Shown one piece after another: positions 42,037 to 49,471 of a stretch of DNA of 64,000 bases. Each line of letters opens with the position of its first letter. The stretch's first letter is position 1. The position numbers and the translations under genes were made by a program. Source of the stretch: JANQKX01 sp039028695 (GTDB lineage: Bacteria; Pseudomonadota; Alphaproteobacteria; Kiloniellales; Kiloniellaceae). Under the pieces are notes generated by a model, which was given only the letters and a program-made list of their open reading frames with translations, searched no databases and had not been told where the DNA came from. The stretch spans positions 19,199 through 83,198 of the forward strand of contig JBCCHN010000007.1 in assembly GCA_039028695.1 (NCBI GenBank), in the 5' to 3' direction.

Positions 42037-44754
42037 ATGGAACGTAATATTTTCAAATACATATGGCACCACAGCCGGGCGGATCAAATCGCGATCCTTA
42101 TTCTGGTCTTGGTTTCCATGCCTTTTTACTTCATGTCCTTGGATATTCCCAAGTCCATCGTCAATAAGGGTATCCAAGGCCAAGGTTTCGTCGGAGTGGG
42201 CTCCACCCAGTCCTTCATGGCATTCGATTTGCCCTTTGGCGAGACCTTATTCGGCGAAAAAGTTACCCTCTTCAGCGGATTTGACCTGGAGCAGCAAGGC
42301 TTGCTGCTGGCCCTCAGCTTCACCTTTCTCGCCTTGGTTCTGATCAACGGCTTGTTCAAGTTTGTCATCAATACACAAAAGGGCCGCTTGGGCGAGCGCA
42401 TGTTGCGCCGCCTGCGCTACGAGCTTTCCGATCGTATTTTGCGTTTTCCGGTCCTGCAAATTCGTCGGGTTAAGCAAGCCGAAATGGCCACCATGATCAA
42501 AGACGAGGTTGAGCCCCTGGGCGGTTTTATCGGGGATGCCTTCGTCACGCCGGCCTTTTTGGGGGGGCAAGCCATCACGGCCCTGGTCTTTATCATCGTG
42601 CAATCAGCCTGGCTGGGCCTGATCGCCGCAGCGATCGTTTTGGTGCAAGCAGTTCTGATCCCCCGATTGAGGCGACGCATCCTCATCCTGGGCCGCGAGC
42701 GCCAGCTAACCGCGCGACAGTTGGCAGGGCGGATCGGTGAGTTGGTAGACGGCGCGGTTGAGATCCAAGCGAACGACACCAGCAATTGGGAGCGCAGCGA
42801 CATCACGGCACGCTTGGGTCGCATTTTCAAAATTCGCTACGAGATCTACCAACGGAAATTTTTTGTCAAATTCCTCAATAATCTGTTGGCTCAATTCACG
42901 CCTTTCATCTTTTACGCCGGCGGCGGCCTCCTGGCCCTACAAGGTCAGCTGGACATCGGCGCTTTGGTGGCAGTGATCGCCGCTTACAAGGATCTGCCCG
43001 GGCCGGTGAAGGAACTGATCGACTGGGACCAGCGGCGCGCAGACGTGCAAATCAAGTACGACCAAGTCATCGAGCAATTCCAGCCGCCCGTTCTTATTGA
43101 CCCTGACGCCCAGTCCATCGACAACGATCCCGGACCGCCGCTTACCGGCGAAATCGTCATGCAAGGTGTTGTTTTGGTCGACGAGAGCGACTTCAAGCTT
43201 TTGGAGTCGGTCAGCTTCACCTGCGAGGCCAATCAACATGTGGCCGTTGTGGGTCCGAGTGGCAGCGGCAAGGAACAGGTCGCCCTGCTTTTAGCCGGGC
43301 TGATCGCACCGAGCAACGGATCGGTCAAGATTGATGGCCGCGAGGTTACGGAGATGCCCTCGGCGGTCACCGGTCGGCGTCTGGCCTATGTGGGTCAAGA
43401 AACCTATCACTTTCCCTTATCGGTTCGGGAAAACCTGGTTTACGGCCTGAAGCACGTCCCCATCATCCTGCCCGACTATGAAGGCAAGGCCGCCCACGAC
43501 CATGCCCGCGAGATTGCAGAGGACAAAAGGGCTGGCAATCCGACCTTCGATGCGAATGCGGACTGGATCGACTACCAGTCCGCCGGTGTTGATGGTCCGG
43601 CGGACATGACCGAATTGCTCATCGAAGTGCTGAAACTTGTCGAGCTGGAAGAAGACACCTATCGATTTGGGCTAACTGGAACCGTCGATCCCGTGGAAAA
43701 CCCAGATGTCAGCCAGGCCATCTTAACGGCCCGCGAGGCTTTGTTGGCCTTGCTTGAAGAAGGCGGCCACGACGATCTCGTCGTCCGCTTCTCGACCCAG
43801 GACTATAACGGGAACGCGTCGCTGGCGGAGAACATTCTCTTCGGCACACCCACACAAGACAGTTTCGGGAACGAGGCCTTGGCTTCGAATCCACTCTTTT
43901 TATCCGTCTTGGACGAGGCCGGGCTGACCCGCGATTTGGAAAAGATGGGCTTGTCGATCGCCAAAACAATGGTAGAGATTTTTGCCGATTTGCCGGCGGG
44001 CCACCCCTTTTTCGACCAGTTTAGCTTCATCAGCGATGATGATCTGCCCGACTTCCGCAGCTTGGTGTCCAAAGGTGAAAGCGCTGGACTGGATGCTCTG
44101 AGCAAGGAGGACCTGCGCCGCCTTTTGGGGTTGCCTTTGGAATATGTGGAGGCGCGTCACCGCCTGGGCTTGATCGACCAAGGAATGGAGCAACGGCTTT
44201 TGGCCGCACGACGATCCTTCGCCGACCGCTTGGAGGCAGAAAACCCCGGCGCAGTAGAATTTTACCGCGGAGACACTTACAATGCCGCAGCATCGCTCCA
44301 AGACAATATTCTCTTCGGCCGCGTCGCCTATGGCAAAGCTCAAGCCGAGGAGATTGTCGGTCAAGCCATTACCAAAGTCTTGGACGATTTAGGATTGCGG
44401 CAAACCGTTATGGAAATTGGCCTGAACTATTACGTCGGTGTCGGCGGCAAACGTCTAAACGCCGTCCAGCGACAAAAACTGGGCCTTGCCCGGGCGATAT
44501 TGAAACAGCCCGATATTCTAATCGTGAACGAGGCCCTGTCGGTGATGGACGGCGCTACCCAGGATCGCCTGCTAGAGCGGGTTTTGGATCACCGGAGCCA
44601 ACAAGGCGTGATGTGGACCTTGCAGCGCCCATCCAAAGCCGAAGATTTTCAGCGCTTGGTCGTTTTGCGAGGCGGACGGGTAATGGAACAAGGAAGCTAT
44701 GAGGAACTGGACCAGCCGGGGACAGTCTTTAGCGAATTAAAGGCGGCCGAATAG
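42037..44754 (+). CDS. ABC exporter-like protein (TMD + NBD) with degenerate ATPase motifs and large NBD insertions
   Basis: 905 residues: an exporter-type membrane domain (about 1-330) fused to an ATPase-like domain (about 370-905, twice normal length). Walker A is GPSGSGKE (406-413), with Glu413 replacing the Mg-binding Ser/Thr. The Q-loop Gln454 is present. The signature is LNAVQRQK (807-814) in place of LSGGQRQR. Walker B ends VNE (830-832), with Asn for Asp but Glu832 kept. The H-loop His is Gln863. The SVRENLVYG segment after the Q-loop recurs as SLAENILFG (595-603) and SLQDNILFG (753-761). It is therefore likely a very weak or non-hydrolysing ATPase. Followed 30 bases later by a cyclic-nucleotide-binding gene. 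Confidence 0.85.
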   Translation: MERNIFKYIWHHSRADQIAILILVLVSMPFYFMSLDIPKSIVNKGIQGQGFVGVGSTQSFMAFDLPFGETLFGEKVTLFSGFDLEQQGLLLALSFTFLALVLINGLFKFVINTQKGRLGERMLRRLRYELSDRILRFPVLQIRRVKQAEMATMIKDEVEPLGGFIGDAFVTPAFLGGQAITALVFIIVQSAWLGLIAAAIVLVQAVLIPRLRRRILILGRERQLTARQLAGRIGELVDGAVEIQANDTSNWERSDITARLGRIFKIRYEIYQRKFFVKFLNNLLAQFTPFIFYAGGGLLALQGQLDIGALVAVIAAYKDLPGPVKELIDWDQRRADVQIKYDQVIEQFQPPVLIDPDAQSIDNDPGPPLTGEIVMQGVVLVDESDFKLLESVSFTCEANQHVAVVGPSGSGKEQVALLLAGLIAPSNGSVKIDGREVTEMPSAVTGRRLAYVGQETYHFPLSVRENLVYGLKHVPIILPDYEGKAAHDHAREIAEDKRAGNPTFDANADWIDYQSAGVDGPADMTELLIEVLKLVELEEDTYRFGLTGTVDPVENPDVSQAILTAREALLALLEEGGHDDLVVRFSTQDYNGNASLAENILFGTPTQDSFGNEALASNPLFLSVLDEAGLTRDLEKMGLSIAKTMVEIFADLPAGHPFFDQFSFISDDDLPDFRSLVSKGESAGLDALSKEDLRRLLGLPLEYVEARHRLGLIDQGMEQRLLAARRSFADRLEAENPGAVEFYRGDTYNAAASLQDNILFGRVAYGKAQAEEIVGQAITKVLDDLGLRQTVMEIGLNYYVGVGGKRLNAVQRQKLGLARAILKQPDILIVNEALSVMDGATQDRLLERVLDHRSQQGVMWTLQRPSKAEDFQRLVVLRGGRVMEQGSYEELDQPGTVFSELKAAE

Positions 44755-44784
44755 GCCATAATTGGGATACCAGGGGAGCCTTTC

Positions 44785-45234
44785 ATGTCTATCGAACAAG
44801 AGGTCGAGATCCTTCGCAAAATACCTATGTTTGCCAAGATTGAACCGGCGAAGCTTAAGCTCATGGCCTTCGCCAGCGAGCGCCTGACCTTTAAGGACGG
44901 CCAAGAGTTGTTCCAACAAGGCGATGCGGGCGACTCAGCCTACATCATCGTCGACGGCACGGCGGATGTGCTAGTCAATACGGATAACGGGCCGCTGAAG
45001 GTAGCGTCGTTCACACGCAACGACATCACGGGTGAGATTGCCATTTTATGTGACGTTCCACGGACCGCGACGGTGGTTGCCACAAGCAGCCTCATCACCC
45101 TTAAGATCACAAAGGAACTATTTTTTCGCATGGTGACAGACTTTCCCGATATGGGCGTCGAGATCATGCGCGCTTTGGCGCATCGCCTGGAGCAAACCAA
45201 CGCTTTGTTGATGGCCGCGCGGGCCTCCAAGTAG
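44785..45234 (+). CDS. Cyclic nucleotide-binding domain protein
   Basis: 149-residue stand-alone cNMP-binding domain without a DNA-binding part. IPMFAKIEPAKLKLMAF at the N-terminus, GDAGDSAYIIVDGTADV, and the phosphate cassette TGEIAILCDVPRTATVV, which keeps the Gly-Glu and Arg that hold cAMP or cGMP in active family members. It would be a regulatory module, perhaps for the ABC protein encoded just upstream. A membrane adenylate cyclase at 29 kb could make the ligand. Confidence 0.85.
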   Translation: MSIEQEVEILRKIPMFAKIEPAKLKLMAFASERLTFKDGQELFQQGDAGDSAYIIVDGTADVLVNTDNGPLKVASFTRNDITGEIAILCDVPRTATVVATSSLITLKITKELFFRMVTDFPDMGVEIMRALAHRLEQTNALLMAARASK

Positions 45235-45271
45235 CTTTTTTTTTTGCCAATCAACTCTTGTCCTTATCATT

Positions 45272-45766
45272 ATGAGTCGCCTCGATAGCTTTATTCGCCG
45301 CCTAGAAGCCCAGCGAAGCTGCCTAACCCATGCCGTTGACCTGCTAGAGCACCAACCAGGCCCTATTTTCGAGTTCGGCCTGGGCAACGGACGAACCTAC
45401 GACCACCTGCGAGAGCTCTTCCCCGATAGGGAAGTTTTCGTCTTTGAGCGGAAAGTCGCCGCTCATCCCGATTGTGTACCAACGGCACCGCACCTTTTTG
45501 AAGGTCCGATTGAAGAAACATTGCCCCTTGCAGCAGAACACTTCGCCGGGCGCGTTGCCATGGTGCATTCCGATTTGGGTTGCGGCGATCCTGACCTAAA
45601 TGCGCAGCTCGCGGCCTTCACGGTCTCTTTTCTGCCGCGGATCCTGTGCCCGGGTGGATATGTGATGGCGGACCAGGATTTGCGATTCCCCGAGGCAACG
45701 GCAATGCCCTTGCCCGACGGGGTAACACCAGGCCGGTATTTTATCTATCGTGCGCCTGGCATTTAA
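45272..45766 (+). CDS. Small class I SAM-dependent methyltransferase
   Basis: 164-residue methyltransferase-like Rossmann protein. SAM motif IFEFGLGNGRTYDHLREL, then VFVFERKVAAHPDC, and VAMVHSDLGCGDPDLN. Short for a full methyltransferase but complete through the sheet. It is third in the rightward operon behind the ABC and cNMP-binding genes, 37 bases downstream. Substrate unknown; methylation of a glycan end or carrier would fit the locus. Confidence 0.72.
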   Translation: MSRLDSFIRRLEAQRSCLTHAVDLLEHQPGPIFEFGLGNGRTYDHLRELFPDREVFVFERKVAAHPDCVPTAPHLFEGPIEETLPLAAEHFAGRVAMVHSDLGCGDPDLNAQLAAFTVSFLPRILCPGGYVMADQDLRFPEATAMPLPDGVTPGRYFIYRAPGI

Positions 45767-45781
45767 TTGGCGTAAAATCTT

Positions 45782-46567
45782 TTACGCAATATCCAGCACC
45801 AGCGGCACATGGTCCGAGGGACGCTCCCAGCTTCGGGTTTCCTTGGCGACCTGCAAGTCTTTGACCGCTCCCCGTAGAGCGGGCGTGGCCAACATATGGT
45901 CCAAGCGCCAACCGTAGTCCTTGGCAAAAGCCTGGGGATAGCGATAGCCCCACCAAGAATAAAGTGGCGCGGGCTCGGGAAAAAAGTGGCGCGGCACATC
46001 CAACAAACGACCGGCTTGCCAAAAGGACAGCATCTTTTCGCATTCCAAGGGCGTATGACCGACCGAGCGTTTAAGCCGTTTATGATTCCAAACATCCCAT
46101 TCCAAGGGTGCCACGTTTAGGTCGCCCATAATGATTACTTTTTTCCTGGCGATATTTCGTTCCCGCGCCCAATCCTGCATCTCTGACAAAAAAGCGAGCT
46201 TGTGGGCAAACTTTTCATTCTTTTCGGGATCAGGCTTGTCCCCTCCCGCCGGCACATAAAAGTTATGAACCTCAATCCCTTCTAGGCGTACCGAGGCATG
46301 GCGACAATCGTCATTGTCGCACCAAATTTTTTTCTCAGGGTTTTTGAAAGGCTTGCGAGAAATGATTGCCACGCCATTATAGCTCTTCTGGCCATGAATG
46401 AGCTGATGAGGATATCCCATATCGACAAGAGCGGTGGCGGGAAAATCCGCGTCTTTTACCTTGGATTCCTGCAAACAGAGAACATCGGGCTGCCATTCCT
46501 TGACGAACCTTTCAAGGTGTTCCAGTCGACGGCGAATGGAATTCACATTCCAAGTTACAAGGCGCAT
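45782..46567 (-). CDS. xthA: Exodeoxyribonuclease III
   Basis: 261-residue AP endonuclease/3'-5' exonuclease that processes abasic sites in base-excision repair. Motifs in order: MRLVTWNVNSIRRR, VLCLQESKV (metal Glu), NFYVPAGGD, MGDLNVAPLEWDVW, RLDHMLATP and SDHVPLVLDIA with the catalytic His. The ATG at 46567 is used; the upstream 14 codons lack a better start. Converges with the small methyltransferase gene. Confidence 0.93.
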   Translation of the reverse strand: MRLVTWNVNSIRRRLEHLERFVKEWQPDVLCLQESKVKDADFPATALVDMGYPHQLIHGQKSYNGVAIISRKPFKNPEKKIWCDNDDCRHASVRLEGIEVHNFYVPAGGDKPDPEKNEKFAHKLAFLSEMQDWARERNIARKKVIIMGDLNVAPLEWDVWNHKRLKRSVGHTPLECEKMLSFWQAGRLLDVPRHFFPEPAPLYSWWGYRYPQAFAKDYGWRLDHMLATPALRGAVKDLQVAKETRSWERPSDHVPLVLDIA

Positions 46568-47009
46568 TAGGTCTTGTTTTCCTCCCCGGTTCCGCGGCAA
46601 TTGCAGCAATCACCCCATCGCAAGATGCAGGAGATTTTCACCGGGCGCAACAGCACGCAAACAAGCGGTACGGGGAAAGAAACGTCCCGTACAGACAAAG
46701 CAATCAATCAAGGAAGTTTCGGAATAAGGAACGCCCGGTCGGGGGGGAAGCCGGGCGCTCCAGTTCTCCGAAGAGTTTGATAGGAGGTAGGCAGGGGAAT
46801 GCTTCCTCCTATCCGGTCACGTCACATTGCGTGCGGACCATTAACTATTAACTTAATGGACCGGACTGGCTTTGCAACCGCCCTTTGCTAATAAAAGAGC
46901 CGATTGGGGATAAAATATTTGTGCTTACCCGGAAGCAGTGCTTTTTGGTGCCCAAATTGCCTATCTAAAAGGCGTTCACGCGTCACGCAATAGGGATCGA
47001 CTCGCAGGG
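46568..47009. other. Intergenic region with several hairpins
   Basis: No gene found in 442 bases. Three inverted repeats are visible: CGCCCGG/CCGGGCG (46732-46757), GATAGGAGG/CCTCCTATC (46779-46813, perfect 9-bp arms) and CCATTAA/TTAATGG (46838-46859). They could be terminators or parts of an untranslated RNA. A small RNA is possible but there is no sequence match to a known class. Confidence 0.5.
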
Positions 47010-47825
47010 TCAACCTGCTCTGGAGGCAGGCACGCGACCCGGTGTTACTTTCAATTCACCCGATGCGCGGGCCCTCATACGGGCGCGGGCTGCCGCCCCG
47101 AAGGTGGAAAACAAACGCTTGGAAAAATCATTCTCCCAGGACTTATACTCCGGATGCCACTGCACACCCAGCGCAAAGCCCTTGGCGCCCTTCACACTGA
47201 CCGCCTCGATGGTGCCGTCGGGTGCGGTGCCTTCCGCCGTCAAACGATTGGCCAACTTATCAATCGCTTGCCAATGTAAGGTATTGACCTCCAAGCTTTC
47301 GCATCCCGCAAGGCGCGCAAACTTGCCGCCCGGTGTAAATTTAACGGTATGCCTGGGTCCATATTGAACGTCCAAACTCGGATCCTGGGGGCGCCGGTGA
47401 TCCATCCGGTCCGGCAATTCATGAACCTCGGGCGTCAAGGTGCCGCCCAGCAGCACGTTGAGTTCTTGAAAGCCGCGACAAATGGCCAGCATGGGAATCC
47501 CCTGCCGGATCGCCTCAGCCAAGAGCGGCAACGAGGTGGCGTCCCGTTCTTCATCGAAAGGCTCGGCGGCTTTGCTGACCGGCGTGCGGTATAGTTCTGG
47601 ATGAACATTTGAGGGCGAGCCGGTGACCAACAGACCGTCGAGCCGGCCGATCGTTTCCTCAAAATCGATCAAATTTCCAAGAGACGGCAGCATGACCGGC
47701 AAGCATTTTGCGGAGACTGCTACCGCCCGGGCATATTTATCACCCAGGATGTGATAAGGCATATCATCCAGCGTGCGCACACACGCCGGCAGGCCGATTA
47801 TAGGCGTTAAATTATCTTGGATCAT
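47010..47825 (-). CDS. Class I glutamine amidotransferase-like hydrolase (PuuD family)
   Basis: 271-residue gamma-glutamyl-gamma-aminobutyrate hydrolase family enzyme (peptidase C26 fold). The nucleophile elbow is AICRGFQELNVLLGGTL with its Cys, followed by LHWQAIDKLA and the His-Glu pair in GVQWHPEYKSW. It hydrolyses gamma-glutamyl amides, in PuuD releasing GABA during putrescine breakdown. No other puu gene is adjacent, though a PuuB-like flavoprotein lies at 7 kb. The C-terminal basic tail is longer than in E. coli PuuD. Confidence 0.85.
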   Translation of the reverse strand: MIQDNLTPIIGLPACVRTLDDMPYHILGDKYARAVAVSAKCLPVMLPSLGNLIDFEETIGRLDGLLVTGSPSNVHPELYRTPVSKAAEPFDEERDATSLPLLAEAIRQGIPMLAICRGFQELNVLLGGTLTPEVHELPDRMDHRRPQDPSLDVQYGPRHTVKFTPGGKFARLAGCESLEVNTLHWQAIDKLANRLTAEGTAPDGTIEAVSVKGAKGFALGVQWHPEYKSWENDFSKRLFSTFGAAARARMRARASGELKVTPGRVPASRAG

Positions 47826-47951
47826 GCTCCATACCTAGTTCACAAAGTCGTTAAACACAAGGCTGCTAAGCAACAGATTTTCTTGAAACAACGTGCGTCT
47901 GCACCCTATATAGAGTTGCCCGCGAGGGTATGAAAAATCAAGGCCAATGCC

Positions 47952-48740
47952 ATGACCGAAACGCCGCAAGAATGGATTTTGTGGAAAGGCTATCTGGTCT
48001 TTGCGGTTTTGCTCGCTCTGTTTGCCGGCGAGCGCCTGTGGCCAGCGGCGCGGGCGGTCTTCAAGCATGCAGCGGCATGGCGCCGCTTGGGGCGAAACCT
48101 CGGACTTTGGCTAATCAATTTTGCCATCAGCCCCCTGATCATTTTACCCTTTTCAATCTGGGTCAGCGAAAACGCCTCGGGGTGGCGGCCCGAAGACTGG
48201 CACGTCAGCTGGGTCTTATTGGCCGACATTCTTTTGTTGGATTTTTTGATCTATTGGTGGCACCGGGCCAATCATGTGATCCCGTTTTTGTGGCGCTTCC
48301 ACCAGGTCCATCACCTCGATGCATTCCTGGACACCACATCGGCGCTCCGGTTCCATTTCGGCGAAGTCTTGCTGTCGGCCACGGCGCGGGCCGCAATCAT
48401 CTGGCTGTTCGATATCCCATGGCCGGCCATTGTGCTTTTCGAGGCTTTGGTTCTTATGGCCGCGCTGTTTCACCATTCCAACCTGCGCCTGCCGAGCGAC
48501 TTTGAAAGAGGCCTGTCGACGCTGATCATCACGCCCGCTCTCCACTGGGTGCATCACCATGCTCTGCGCCGCCACACGGATTCCAACTATGGGACCATCT
48601 TTTCGTTTTGGGACCCTCTGTTCGGCTCGCGCAGCAGCTTTCAGCGCCAGATGGATATGACCATAGGCGTGGAGAACAGCGGCGGCGATCAGAGCCTTCT
48701 CAGGCTTGTCCTCCGGCCTTTTCAGTCACAACGGGATTGA
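47952..48740 (+). CDS. Sterol desaturase / fatty acid hydroxylase family protein
   Basis: 262-residue integral membrane di-iron enzyme. Histidine clusters are HRANH, HQVHH, HHSN and HWVHHH, in the family spacing, with at least four hydrophobic segments. Family members hydroxylate or desaturate lipids and carotenoids in the inner membrane. Substrate not deducible. Divergent from the PuuD-like gene. Confidence 0.87.
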   Translation: MTETPQEWILWKGYLVFAVLLALFAGERLWPAARAVFKHAAAWRRLGRNLGLWLINFAISPLIILPFSIWVSENASGWRPEDWHVSWVLLADILLLDFLIYWWHRANHVIPFLWRFHQVHHLDAFLDTTSALRFHFGEVLLSATARAAIIWLFDIPWPAIVLFEALVLMAALFHHSNLRLPSDFERGLSTLIITPALHWVHHHALRRHTDSNYGTIFSFWDPLFGSRSSFQRQMDMTIGVENSGGDQSLLRLVLRPFQSQRD

Positions 48741-48775
48741 GGGCTTTAGCTTCCTTCGCGGGATGGACGCGATGA

Positions 48776-49435
48776 CTATCGCCTATTGTCGCCCTTGCTG
48801 CCGTCCACGCTGAGGGAATTGTGATTGAACTTTTCCTCATCGATCTCGACGCCGTATTGCGGGTTGATCAGCGAGACCTGGGTGAGCACCCCTTGTGCAT
48901 CGGTAATTTCCCATTTGCGCAGGGATAGGGGATTGTCGGAGAAGATGAGAGTCACCTGTCCCAATTCAGGGGAATCCGCATCGCGCATGCTTAAGGTCAG
49001 GGTACCAAGGGCTTGTTCGATAGACACGACCTCCAATTCGCCGCCCAATTTCACCTCTTCACGCACCAGGAACCAAAGGGGCGTCTCCCACAAAGGCAGG
49101 TAGCTGGATTGCTTGAGCTCCCGGTCGTAGTAGAGCAGGCTGAGGCCATTGGCGATCAAAAGGATGGTCTGGGGCGGATCGTATTCAAAGCGCATCTTGC
49201 CGGGCCGGTCAACCAGCACCTCGCCTTCCGCATAAGCACCGTTGGAGGAGATTTGCACAAAGCGGGCCTGCAAGCTGCCCAGTTGATTGAGGTAGGCTTC
49301 CACCCGGTCCAAATGGGCTTGATCCTCCTGGGTGAGAGCGACGCTCTGCACCAAAGAAGACGCAAGCGCACCTTGCCCGCCTGCCCCAAAGGCCAAGAGG
49401 CATAGGGTGCCCAGCAAACAGAGAAGTCGTTTCAT
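48776..49435 (-). CDS. lolA: Outer-membrane lipoprotein carrier protein LolA
   Basis: 219-residue periplasmic chaperone that ferries lipoproteins from LolCDE to the outer membrane. Signal peptide MKRLLCLLGTLCLLAFGAGG ends near ALA-SS; then VEAYLNQLGSLQARFVQISS, EGEVLVDRPGKMRFEYDPP, LLIANGLSLLYYDRELKQ and LSLRKWEITDAQG, all standard LolA. It follows ftsK on the same strand, an arrangement common in alphaproteobacteria. Confidence 0.92.
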   Translation of the reverse strand: MKRLLCLLGTLCLLAFGAGGQGALASSLVQSVALTQEDQAHLDRVEAYLNQLGSLQARFVQISSNGAYAEGEVLVDRPGKMRFEYDPPQTILLIANGLSLLYYDRELKQSSYLPLWETPLWFLVREEVKLGGELEVVSIEQALGTLTLSMRDADSPELGQVTLIFSDNPLSLRKWEITDAQGVLTQVSLINPQYGVEIDEEKFNHNSLSVDGSKGDNRR

Positions 49436-49471
49436 CTAGCTCATGATCTCCAAGACTTTTTCGGCCTTATC

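Noticed and set aside
45234..45246. T-run after the cNMP-binding gene as a terminator
   Set aside because: No adequate GC-rich stem precedes it, and the methyltransferase gene begins only 37 bases after the stop.
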